Shown here: in pieces, positions 8,561-16,345 of the stretch
Layout of the letters: each line of letters opens with the position of its first letter
Numbering within the stretch: position 1 is the first letter of the stretch
DNA from: an uncultured Pelagibacteraceae bacterium
GTDB taxonomy: Bacteria > Pseudomonadota > Alphaproteobacteria > Pelagibacterales > Pelagibacteraceae
Assembly (NCBI GenBank): GCA_902522525.1
Contig: CABYVU010000010.1
Span: forward strand, 1 to 45,289
Direction: 5' to 3'
DNA length: 45,289 nucleotides
Translations under genes and position numbers: made by a program
Notes under the pieces: generated by a model
What the model was told of the DNA's origin: nothing
Databases searched by the model: none
Seen by the model: only the letters and a program-made list of their open reading frames with translations

Positions 8561-8567
8561 ACCGACC

Positions 8568-9086
8568 ATGGCAAGAGTTACAGTAGAGGATTGTATAGAT
8601 AAAGTAGATAGTCCTTATGAATTAGTTTTAGTTGCAAAGGAAAGAGCTACACAACTTAATTCAGGATTAGAGCCTACTTTAGATAGAGATAACGATAAAA
8701 ATACAGTTATAGCATTAAGAGAAATTGCTGAAGAAACAATCAAAGTTCCCGATTTAACAGATGCTGCAGTTTACAAGTTAAGAAAGCATGTTGAGCAAGT
8801 TGATGATACATCAGAGGACGAAGATGATATTGGCGATGATTTTGAAAATCTTTACAAAGGTGAAATTTCAAAAAGCGGTGTACCAATACTTCCGTCTAAG
8901 AGAGCTAGAAAAATTCCAGAAAAAATTCAAGTTTCTAAAGATGACTTAGCTGAGTTACAAAATACAGCTGAACAACCTACATCTGAACCTGCTGAGGACA
9001 TACAAGAAGAAGATACTGATGTTTCATTGGACGAAATGAAAGATCAAGAAGAGACTGTATCAGACGAAACAGAAAACCAAGAATAA
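8568..9086 (+). CDS. rpoZ: DNA-directed RNA polymerase omega subunit with a long acidic C-terminal tail
   Basis: Starting at ATG 8568 gives the conserved omega N-terminus [13 protein letters not shown], followed by [10 protein letters not shown] and a [16 protein letters not shown] segment, the core that wraps the beta-prime C-terminus during polymerase assembly. A GAGGTG Shine-Dalgarno sequence lies 13 bp upstream, and an alternative TTG at 8532 adds residues not found in omega. The protein is 172 residues, against about 90-130 usual; the extra 70 or so residues after position 100 are rich in Glu, Asp, Gln and Ser and probably disordered. Its stop is 1 bp from the stop of the convergent CoA-transferase gene. 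Confidence 0.92.
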   Translation: MARVTVEDCIDKVDSPYELVLVAKERATQLNSGLEPTLDRDNDKNTVIALREIAEETIKVPDLTDAAVYKLRKHVEQVDDTSEDEDDIGDDFENLYKGEISKSGVPILPSKRARKIPEKIQVSKDDLAELQNTAEQPTSEPAEDIQEEDTDVSLDEMKDQEETVSDETENQE

Positions 9087-9087
9087 A

Positions 9088-10230
9088 TTAACTAAATTCT
9101 TTTATTATTTTTTCCCTGTGCTCATCTAAATCAGGAATATTACCCCTAGTATTTTTATCTTTGTAGGTAGACATTTTGATAGGGTTACCTGCAGATTTAA
9201 ATTCACCAATAATTTTGTGGAATGATTTAACAATCATATTTCTTTCTTGAATTTGAGGATTTTCTACAGCTTGTTTTATATTAAAAATTGGTCCACATGG
9301 AATTTTAAATTCTTCCATTTCTTTAACCCATTCATCTGTAGATTTGGAGATCAATTGTTTTTCAAAAATTGCTTTTAGATGATCCATGTTTTCACATCTT
9401 AGTGCATTTGAATTAAATCTTTCATCATTTGCAGTCTCAGGAATTTTTAATACGTCACAGAGTTTTGTGAAAAGTTTATCATTTCCTGCAGCAATAATTA
9501 TATAACTGTCTTTCGTTTTAAAAGCTTCAAATGGAGCAATAGATGGATGTCTTGAACCCATTGGTCCTGGAATTTCATTTTTGGAAAGATATCTTGCAAT
9601 TGCATTTTCTAAAATTGCTATTTGGCAATCTAACATTGAGACATCTATAAAAACTCCTTTCCCAGTTTTTTGTCTATCGTATAAAGCTGCATTAATTCCA
9701 ATTGCTGTAAACAGACCTGCGGTTATATCGCCAATAGAAGTTCCAACCCTTGTTGGCTCTGATTTTGGATGACCTGTCACGCTCATTAATCCACCCATAC
9801 CCTGTACAACCATGTCGTAAGCGGGGAGTTCTTTCAAAGGCCCAGTTTGACCGAACCCTGATGCTGATGCATAAATTAATTTAGGATATTTTTTATTCAC
9901 ATCCTTCCAGCCAAAACCCCATTTTTCTAGTGTGCCAGGCTTAAAGTTTTCTACTAAAATATCTGCTTTTGATAATATTTTATCAAATATTTTTTTATCT
10001 TCATCGTTCTTCAAATTCAAAGCGATACTTTCTTTTCCTCTATTTAATGACATAAAGTATGCAGAGTAATCTTTAACAAAAGGTCCAAATTTTCGAGAGT
10101 CATCACCTGTTTCAGGTGCTTCAATTTTTATAACTCTCGCACCTAAATCTGAGAGTATCATAGTACAATAGGGTCCTACTAAAACCCTTGTTAAATCAAC
10201 AACTAATAAATTTTTTAGTGGTCCATCCAT
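9088..10230 (-). CDS. Class III (CaiB/BaiF family) CoA-transferase
   Basis: A 380-residue enzyme with LVVDLTRVLVGPYCTMILSD and GARVIKIEAPETGD at the N-terminus, NRGKESIALNLK at 63-74, and the nucleophile Asp168 in SIGDITAG, matching Asp169 of formyl-CoA transferase. Class III enzymes move CoA between carboxylic acids through an aspartyl-CoA thioester. The acids cannot be read from the sequence. It is divergent from, and shares an 88 bp promoter region with, a TRAP transporter followed by malonyl-CoA decarboxylase. This suggests that it loads CoA onto the imported acid, perhaps malonate; that link is inference. Confidence 0.9.
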   Translation of the reverse strand: MDGPLKNLLVVDLTRVLVGPYCTMILSDLGARVIKIEAPETGDDSRKFGPFVKDYSAYFMSLNRGKESIALNLKNDEDKKIFDKILSKADILVENFKPGTLEKWGFGWKDVNKKYPKLIYASASGFGQTGPLKELPAYDMVVQGMGGLMSVTGHPKSEPTRVGTSIGDITAGLFTAIGINAALYDRQKTGKGVFIDVSMLDCQIAILENAIARYLSKNEIPGPMGSRHPSIAPFEAFKTKDSYIIIAAGNDKLFTKLCDVLKIPETANDERFNSNALRCENMDHLKAIFEKQLISKSTDEWVKEMEEFKIPCGPIFNIKQAVENPQIQERNMIVKSFHKIIGEFKSAGNPIKMSTYKDKNTRGNIPDLDEHREKIIKEFS

Positions 10231-10256
10231 AATAAAATATACGACATTTCCTTATA

Positions 10257-10297
10257 TTGACTCTTACCCTTAAGTTCAATTTAATATCATTATTAAA
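10257..10297 (+). promoter_or_regulatory. Predicted sigma-70 promoter of dctP, with an inverted repeat over the -10 box
   Basis: TTGACT at 10257-10262 and TTTAAT at 10280-10285 are 17 bp apart, a good sigma-70 match, upstream of the dctP start at 10319. The inverted repeat TTTAAT-atcatt-ATTAAA (10280-10297) covers the -10 box and could be an operator, although A/T palindromes arise easily in such DNA. A purine-rich GAGGGG ribosome binding site follows at about 10308-10313. The same 88 bp region must also serve the divergent CoA-transferase gene. Confidence 0.5.
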
Positions 10298-10318
10298 TTA
10301 ATTTAAAGAGGGGAAAAC

Positions 10319-11329
10319 ATGTTAAAAAAAATAAGTTTTTATTTCACAACATTATTTTTAGCTTTCTCATTAATTGGATCAGCATATGCTGTGACACTAA
10401 AAGCAAGTCACCAATGGCCTGGAACACCTAGAGCAGACGGTTCTTACGATCCAAGACATGAAATGGTTCAAATAATTGCAGATGAAGTTAAAAAAGCAGG
10501 AGTAGATTTAGATATTAGAATTTACCCAGCAAAATCATTATATAAACCTAAAGAACAATGGAAACCAATGACAACTGGTCAGTTGGATATTTCAGCATTT
10601 CCATTGGCGTATGCATCAAAATTCCATCCAGAATTTGACGCAACTTTAATGCCTGGAACAGTTAAAAACCACGACCATGCATTAAGATTTAATAAAGGTC
10701 CAATGATGACTGAAATTAAAAGAATTATAAATGATGCTGGTGTTGTAGTTCTATCAGATGCTTGGCTTGGTGGTGGTTTTGCATCTAAGTCAAAATGTAT
10801 TAAAAATCCATCTGATGCTAAAGGACAAGTGATGAGAGCGGCTGGTAAAGCATTTAATCAAATGTTAGAGGCAGCTGGCGCTGGTATTCAAAGTATGCCT
10901 TCATCAGAAATTTATACTGGATTGCAAACTGGAGTATTAACAGGCGCAAATACTAGTTCTGGAAGTTTTGTTAGTTACAAAATTTATGAGCAAGTAACAT
11001 GCGCAACACCTCCAGGAAAATTTGGATTGTGGTTTATGTATGAGCCAATTTTGATGTCAAAAATGAGCTTTGATAAATTAAATGCAAAACAACAAGATGC
11101 TTTAATGAAAGCTGGAAAAGTTGCTGAAAAATATATGACTGCGCAAGTTGAAAATTTAGATAAAAAATTTGAAGACGCTTATAAAGCAGCAGGAGTAAAA
11201 TTAGTATATATGGATGCAAACGACCATGCGGCTTGGGTTGAGATTGCTAAACAATCTTCACACAAAGCATTTGCTGAAAAAGTTCCAGGTGGCGATAAGC
11301 TAATGGAAATGGCTTTAGCAGTTAAATAA
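10319..11329 (+). CDS. dctP: TRAP transporter substrate-binding protein (DctP family)
   Basis: A 336-residue periplasmic binding protein. It has a Sec signal peptide (cleavage after SAYA, residue 24), and then TLKASHQWP, the usual mature start of TRAP binding proteins. The segment AKGQVMRAAGKAFNQM contains the Arg that in DctP proteins forms a salt bridge with the carboxylate of the ligand. It captures an organic acid and hands it to DctQM. The neighbouring malonyl-CoA decarboxylase suggests malonate or a related acid. A good ribosome binding site precedes it and a strong terminator hairpin follows it, so it is probably made in large excess over the membrane subunits. Confidence 0.93.
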   Translation: MLKKISFYFTTLFLAFSLIGSAYAVTLKASHQWPGTPRADGSYDPRHEMVQIIADEVKKAGVDLDIRIYPAKSLYKPKEQWKPMTTGQLDISAFPLAYASKFHPEFDATLMPGTVKNHDHALRFNKGPMMTEIKRIINDAGVVVLSDAWLGGGFASKSKCIKNPSDAKGQVMRAAGKAFNQMLEAAGAGIQSMPSSEIYTGLQTGVLTGANTSSGSFVSYKIYEQVTCATPPGKFGLWFMYEPILMSKMSFDKLNAKQQDALMKAGKVAEKYMTAQVENLDKKFEDAYKAAGVKLVYMDANDHAAWVEIAKQSSHKAFAEKVPGGDKLMEMALAVK

Positions 11330-11343
11330 AAAGATATATAAAG

Positions 11344-11379
11344 AACCCCTATTTAAAATATTAAATAGGGGTTTTTTTT
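11344..11379 (+). terminator. Intrinsic terminator/attenuator between dctP and dctQ
   Basis: A perfect 13 bp inverted repeat (AACCCCTATTTAA at 11344-11356 and TTAAATAGGGGTT at 11361-11373) with an AATA loop is followed at once by a run of T to 11379. The dctQ ATG begins at the next base, 11380. The only plausible dctQ ribosome binding site, AGGGG at 11367-11371, lies inside the 3' arm of the stem. The element should stop most transcripts after dctP and also hide the dctQ ribosome binding site in read-through RNA. Confidence 0.9.
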
Positions 11380-11874
11380 ATGAAACAAAAATATTTAAAA
11401 TTCTGTAATTATAGTTCACAAGCATGTGGTGCATTTGCTGTTTTAGCTCTACTTTTATCAATATTGGTAATCGTTGAGTTAGTTTTTGAAAGATATTTTT
11501 TTCAAAGAGCAATCACATGGCAAACAGAGCTGGTGACGATGCTTTTAGTTGCTTCAACTTTTATAGGAAGTGCTTATGTTTTAAGCGAAAAAGCGCATGT
11601 TAGTATGGAGTGGATTTATGATTTTTTATCAAAGAAAAATATTCTTAGACTCAAAATTTTTACATCACTAGTTAGTTTATTATTTTTTTTAATTTTATTT
11701 TATTTTGGATATTTAATGGTTGAGGAAGCGTTTACAAAAAATTATTCAACAGGAACTGTTTGGGATCCTCCCTTATGGATACCTTATTCATCAATGATGA
11801 TTGGAGCAGCCTTAATGATCCTTCAATATATTGCCGAAATAATTAAACTTATCGACGAGGAAGGTGGTTACTAA
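11380..11874 (+). CDS. dctQ: TRAP transporter small membrane subunit (DctQ family)
   Basis: A 164-residue protein with four hydrophobic helices (about residues 17-37, 49-67, 89-109 and 127-147), the normal size and layout for DctQ. The segment ITWQTELVTMLLVASTFIGSAYVL, which is split here by helix 2, matches the conserved W-x-x-E-x-x-x-x-L region after helix 1. It forms the membrane complex with DctM. The ATG follows directly after the U-run of the terminator hairpin. Its stop overlaps the dctM start (TAATG), so the two subunits are translationally coupled. Confidence 0.9.
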   Translation: MKQKYLKFCNYSSQACGAFAVLALLLSILVIVELVFERYFFQRAITWQTELVTMLLVASTFIGSAYVLSEKAHVSMEWIYDFLSKKNILRLKIFTSLVSLLFFLILFYFGYLMVEEAFTKNYSTGTVWDPPLWIPYSSMMIGAALMILQYIAEIIKLIDEEGGY

Positions 11875-13205
11875 TGGATCCATTAATAATAGCAATAATC
11901 GTTGCAGTTTTCACTTTAGTAGTTTTATTTTCTGGAATACCAATTGCGTTTGGTTTGAGCTTTGTCTCAATAACATTGTTAGTAGCATTTGAAGGATTTC
12001 AAATGTTAGACGTTTTTGCAGAAACATTTTACGCAGGGCTAAACTCTTTTGTTTTGCTTTCAATCCCAATGTTTATTTTAATGGGAATGGCAGTGGCCAA
12101 TTCACCAGCAGGAAAAGATCTATATACAGGATTAGATAGATGGCTTTGGAGAGTGCCAGGCGGATTAGTAATTTCTAATATAGGCGCTTGCTCAATATTT
12201 GCCGCCTTAAGTGGATCAAGTCCTGCAACATGTGCAGCAATTGGAACTATGGGAATACCCGAGATGAGAAAAAGAGGTTATTCTGATCAAATAGCAACAG
12301 GAACAATAGCAGCTGGTGGTACGCTAGGAGTTTTAATTCCTCCAAGTATTGTTTTGATTGTTTATGGAATTGCTACAGGAACATCAATTGGAAGATTATT
12401 CTTAAGTGGCTTGATACCTGGATTTATGTTAGCAGGAATGTTTGCCATATGGGCTCTCATACATAGTTATTTTATTGATAAAGATTCAGCAAAAGCCTTA
12501 AAGAACAGAACACCTCCAACTTTTAAAGAAAAAATTGAGGTGTTGCCAAGAATTTTACCTTTCTTAGCAATTATAGCTGGTGTTCTTTATGTTTTGTATG
12601 GTGGTGTTGCAACACCATCAGAGGCTTCAGGTGTTGGAGCCTTTTTAGTTTTTGTATTAATCGCAGTAGTTTACAAAATTTATCAACCAAAAAAAATCTG
12701 GAACATTGTTAAAGTATCTATGAAAGAAAGTGTGATGATAATGTTTATCATTGCTGCATCTTATCTATTCGCATTCACTCTATCGCAACTTTATGTAACT
12801 CAATCATTAGCACAGAGTATGGTAGAATTAAGTTCAAATAAATGGGTTGTATTTATTTTAATTAATATTTTTCTTTTAATTGCAGGTTTCTTTTTACCAC
12901 CAGTAGCAGTTATTGTTATGACTTCAGCGATATTACTGCCAGTTATAACTACTCTTGGATTTGACCCTTATTGGTTTGCAATTGTATTTACGATAAATAT
13001 GGAAATTGGTCTTATTACCCCACCTGTTGGATTAAACCTCTATATAATCAAAGGCATTACTCCAGACGTTAGTCTGTCAGAAATATTAAAAGGATCTATA
13101 CCTTTTATGATTATTATGGCCTTAGCTATATTAATTTTGTGTATTTTTCCTGAAATTGTTACTTGGCTTCCTGATAAAATAATGGGCAAAAGTTTAGGTT
13201 TTTAA
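11874..13205 (+). CDS. dctM: TRAP transporter large membrane subunit (DctM family)
   Basis: A 443-residue polytopic protein with about 12 hydrophobic spans. It shows the family signatures SIPMFILMGMAVANS near the N-terminus, ALSGSSPATCAAIGT (the S-G-S-S/T-x-A-T-x-A loop), GGTLGVLIPPSIVLIVYG and, near the C-terminus, EIGLITPPVGLNLYI. It is the sodium-driven permease of the transporter. Its start overlaps the dctQ stop by one base. The malonyl-CoA decarboxylase gene starts 15 bp downstream. Confidence 0.95.
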   Translation: MDPLIIAIIVAVFTLVVLFSGIPIAFGLSFVSITLLVAFEGFQMLDVFAETFYAGLNSFVLLSIPMFILMGMAVANSPAGKDLYTGLDRWLWRVPGGLVISNIGACSIFAALSGSSPATCAAIGTMGIPEMRKRGYSDQIATGTIAAGGTLGVLIPPSIVLIVYGIATGTSIGRLFLSGLIPGFMLAGMFAIWALIHSYFIDKDSAKALKNRTPPTFKEKIEVLPRILPFLAIIAGVLYVLYGGVATPSEASGVGAFLVFVLIAVVYKIYQPKKIWNIVKVSMKESVMIMFIIAASYLFAFTLSQLYVTQSLAQSMVELSSNKWVVFILINIFLLIAGFFLPPVAVIVMTSAILLPVITTLGFDPYWFAIVFTINMEIGLITPPVGLNLYIIKGITPDVSLSEILKGSIPFMIIMALAILILCIFPEIVTWLPDKIMGKSLGF

Positions 13206-13220
13206 TATATAAAAAATACA

Positions 13221-14528
13221 ATGTTAAATATAAAAAGAATTTTTGAGACTATTGCTGATGCTGGACAAAAGATTTTAGAAAAAAAATCCTTTAAAAGTAT
13301 TACAAAAAAAAGAGATTTATTAGATCTTTGTGATGACCTATTGTCTACAAAAGGCGCAGCTTTTGGAATTACCCTAGCAAGAGATATATTATTTAGATAT
13401 CAAAACTTATCTGAAGAAGAAAAAAATAAATTTTTAATTAACGTTAATGAAAAATATAAACCAGATCCATCAAAAATTGATGAAGCTATTAAAAGATATA
13501 GTGACAAGCAAGATGACTATTCAATTCTAAATTTATCAAAAGTAACCTCTGGAATTAGAAAAGAGCTATTTGTTAGACTAAACATGGCCCCTAACGGAAC
13601 TTCAGAAATTGTATCTTTAAGAGAAGATCTATTAAAATTACTGAAGGATAAACCCGAGTTAAAAAGCCTAGACTATGATTTAATTGATATATTTAAAAAT
13701 TGGTTCAACCCAGGATTTTTAAAACTAAGAAAAATAACTTGGGATACTAAAGCTGCAATTTTAGAAAAATTATTGAAATACGAAAAAGTTCATTCAATGA
13801 AAGATATGAACGAATTAAAAAGAAGACTCGGAAAAGATAGAAGGTTTTTTGCTTATTTTCATCCTGCTTTAGAGGATGAGCCTATTATATTTGTTGAAAT
13901 AGCTTTAACCAAAGGATTAAGTCAATCTATACAAGAGTTAACAAGACCTTCAGACGAAAAAATAAAAAACTATGATACAGCAACTTTCTATTCAATAAGC
14001 AACTGTCAAGATGGTTTATCAAGAGTAACTTTAGGAAATTTTTTAATTAAAAGAGTTGTTTATGAGCTTCAAGAAGAACTTCCAGATGTTAAATATTTTG
14101 GAACCTTATCACCAATGGTGGGATTTGCTGATTGGTTTAAAAAAATGGACAGTGCTCAAGCTGCTGGAATATTAGGAGAGGCAAACAAAAATAGTTTAGA
14201 TTTTTTAAAGTCTTCTGATTTAAAAATTGGAGATAAAAGAATTGCTGATAATAAAGCCTTAATTTGTAAGCTAGCGGTAAATTATTTAGCAAAACAGAAA
14301 AATGATTTTGGTTTTCCAATAAATGATGTTTGTAGATTTCATTTAAAAAATGGAGCAGATATTGATGATATAGCAGTAAATGCAAATGTTTCAGAGGTGG
14401 GCTTTAAAAGATCTTTTGGTGTAATGGTTAATTATCGATACGAATTGGCAAAAATTGAAAAAAATCACCAAGAGTATGTAAACGAGAAGAAAGTTAATAT
14501 ATCCAACAAAGTTAAAAAACATGTCTAA
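13221..14528 (+). CDS. Malonyl-CoA decarboxylase
   Basis: A 435-residue enzyme that decarboxylates malonyl-CoA to acetyl-CoA. The C-terminal catalytic domain shows the family motifs: FHPALEDEPIIFVEIAL (His214 onward), SISNCQDGLSRV, FGTLSPMVGFADWF with Ser297 and CRFHLKNGA with His374, which correspond to the catalytic Ser and His of the known enzymes. The N-terminal part is a helical domain, and the length fits bacterial MatA. It follows dctM by 15 bp and overlaps dusA by 8 bp. Its position points to catabolism of malonate brought in by the TRAP transporter, with CoA added by the divergent CoA-transferase (inference). Confidence 0.92.
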   Translation: MLNIKRIFETIADAGQKILEKKSFKSITKKRDLLDLCDDLLSTKGAAFGITLARDILFRYQNLSEEEKNKFLINVNEKYKPDPSKIDEAIKRYSDKQDDYSILNLSKVTSGIRKELFVRLNMAPNGTSEIVSLREDLLKLLKDKPELKSLDYDLIDIFKNWFNPGFLKLRKITWDTKAAILEKLLKYEKVHSMKDMNELKRRLGKDRRFFAYFHPALEDEPIIFVEIALTKGLSQSIQELTRPSDEKIKNYDTATFYSISNCQDGLSRVTLGNFLIKRVVYELQEELPDVKYFGTLSPMVGFADWFKKMDSAQAAGILGEANKNSLDFLKSSDLKIGDKRIADNKALICKLAVNYLAKQKNDFGFPINDVCRFHLKNGADIDDIAVNANVSEVGFKRSFGVMVNYRYELAKIEKNHQEYVNEKKVNISNKVKKHV

Positions 14529-15522
14529 GATTAATAGATTAGTATCAGTTGCTCCTATGATGGATTGCACTGATAGGCACGAAAGATACTTTTTAAGATT
14601 GATAAGTAAACATGTACTTCTTTATACAGAAATGGTGGTTTCTGAAGCAATTGATAGAGGAGATAAAGATAAATTATTATCCTTTGATCTAAGAGAAAAA
14701 CCAGTTGCTTTACAATTAGGTGGCTCTACTCCAAAATTATTAGCAAATGCCGCCAAAATTGGCGAAGATTATGGTTATGATGAAATTAATTTAAACTTAG
14801 GCTGTCCAAGTAAAAAAGTCCAAAAAAATAGATTTGGCGCATGTTTAATTAAGGAACCAAATTTAGTGGCTGATTGTTTGTCAGAAATGATTAACTCAAC
14901 ATCTTTGCCAGTTACAGTTAAGACTAGAATTGGATATGACGATGTTGAGGATTACGAAAATTTTTTTAATTTCATAAAAACTTTAAAGGAGACTGGGGTT
15001 AAAACTTTTATAATTCATGCAAGAAAAGCCATGCTAGGTAAATTTACTCCTAAGCAAAATCTTAATATACCTCCATTAAAATATGATTATGTGTATAAAC
15101 TAAAGCAAGATTTCAAAGATCTTGAAATAATTATTAATGGTGGTGTCACCTCAGTTGAAGAAGTAAAAGATCATATAGATAAAGTTGATGGAGCAATGAT
15201 TGGAAGATCTGTTTATCATTCTCCTTATCTTTTAGCTGATATTGAGAAAGAGATTTTTAATAATAGCGATATTAAAGAGCGAGAAGAAATTGTTGAGGAG
15301 TTAATTGACTATGTTAAGGCTCAAGTACAAATAGGTACAAGAGTAAATCAAGTTATGAGACATACACTAGGTTTATTCCATGGACAAACAGGTTCAAGCC
15401 ATTGGAAAAGATATTTAAGTGAAAATATGTGTGTAAGAGATGCGGATGTAAAAAAAATTGATCATATTATGGATAAAGTTAAACTTTCTCCTAAATTACA
15501 TTCGGCAGGTCAAATTGATTAA
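14521..15522 (+). CDS. dusA: tRNA-dihydrouridine synthase, DusA type
   Basis: A 333-residue FMN enzyme that reduces uridine in the tRNA D-loop. It has SVAPMMDCTDRHERYFLR at the start, LQLGGS, NLNLGCPSKKVQKNRFGACLI with the catalytic Cys108, TVKTRIGYD, FIIHARKA and INGGV, all Dus signatures. The DxTDRHxR start and the HARKA segment point to the DusA subfamily. Its ATG lies inside the last 8 bp of the decarboxylase gene, so it is read from the transporter operon. That is an unusual partner, probably the result of genome compaction and not a functional link. Confidence 0.93.
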   Translation: MSKINRLVSVAPMMDCTDRHERYFLRLISKHVLLYTEMVVSEAIDRGDKDKLLSFDLREKPVALQLGGSTPKLLANAAKIGEDYGYDEINLNLGCPSKKVQKNRFGACLIKEPNLVADCLSEMINSTSLPVTVKTRIGYDDVEDYENFFNFIKTLKETGVKTFIIHARKAMLGKFTPKQNLNIPPLKYDYVYKLKQDFKDLEIIINGGVTSVEEVKDHIDKVDGAMIGRSVYHSPYLLADIEKEIFNNSDIKEREEIVEELIDYVKAQVQIGTRVNQVMRHTLGLFHGQTGSSHWKRYLSENMCVRDADVKKIDHIMDKVKLSPKLHSAGQID

Positions 15523-16345
15523 TACAATTCTATCTAATCAGTATTACCTACTAATTTTATTAATGATACTTACTGCATTTCCAGTTGGTTTTTTTGCTGG
15601 ATATTTTGGTATTGGTGGTGGCTTGATTTCGGTTCCTGTACTTTTTTTTATTTTTGAAACTGCACAAATAGATAAATCATATTTGATGCATCTATCTGTT
15701 GGTACAGCATTTTCTATTACTATTTTTACATCTTTTGTTTCAGTTATGACACATAGAAAACATAAAGCTGTAGATATTAATATTTTAAAAACCTACGGTT
15801 TATTTGTAATATTTGGTGTTTTACTTGGCACATACATGGCAGCCTTACTAAATACAAAGTCTTTAGTTTTGTTTTTTGCTGTTGTTGTCTATTTTTTTGG
15901 TGGATACTTGTTACTAGTAAGACATGAATTAAAAAAAAATAAAAAATTTAGGTTTTTTCCAAGAGCAACTTTTGGTTTTTTATCTGGTTTTATATCTGCT
16001 CCTATGGGAATTACTGGTGCTATGATGAATGTACCTATCTTAAGGTATTTTGGATATCCAATTAGTAGAGCAATAGGAAGTTCAGCTGCCATAGGATTTG
16101 TAATAGCATCTATTGGCTCTATTGGTTTTTTAACTTCTGGATTTTTACTGAATGCAAATATTCCTTTAAGCCTTGGCTTTGTAAATATTCCAGCTTTTTT
16201 GATATTTATACCGATAACATCATTTATGGCTCGTATTGGTGCCAATATGGTTCACACTGCAGATAAAAACAAAACACAGAGAATGTTCGGAGTATTTTTG
16301 TATGTTATTGGAACTCTATTTTTAATTAGGTTTTTAGATCTTTAA
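15515..16345 (+). CDS. TauE/SafE family membrane protein (sulfite/sulfonate exporter-like)
   Basis: A polytopic protein of about 276 residues with some eight hydrophobic spans. The first span contains GFFAGYFGIGGGLISVPVLFF, and the second half repeats it as GFLSGFISAPMGITGAMMNVPIL; this internal repeat is the mark of the TauE/SafE (DUF81) family. The start is uncertain: I chose the TTG at 15515, with AGGT just upstream, which overlaps the dusA stop. An ATG at 15563 would shorten the first helix, and an ATG at 15458 lies well inside dusA. The substrate is unknown; sulfite, sulfonates or other organic anions are exported by characterised members. Confidence 0.82.
   Translation: MINTILSNQYYLLILLMILTAFPVGFFAGYFGIGGGLISVPVLFFIFETAQIDKSYLMHLSVGTAFSITIFTSFVSVMTHRKHKAVDINILKTYGLFVIFGVLLGTYMAALLNTKSLVLFFAVVVYFFGGYLLLVRHELKKNKKFRFFPRATFGFLSGFISAPMGITGAMMNVPILRYFGYPISRAIGSSAAIGFVIASIGSIGFLTSGFLLNANIPLSLGFVNIPAFLIFIPITSFMARIGANMVHTADKNKTQRMFGVFLYVIGTLFLIRFLDL

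Noticed and set aside
8532..8567. TTG at 8532 as rpoZ start
   Set aside because: The added 12 residues are not part of omega proteins, while ATG 8568 gives the conserved MARVTVEDC start with GAGGTG upstream.
15458..15514. ATG at 15458 as the start of the TauE/SafE-like gene
   Set aside because: It would overlap dusA by about 65 bases and add a polar stretch before the first helix; the TTG at 15515 has a ribosome binding site nearby.
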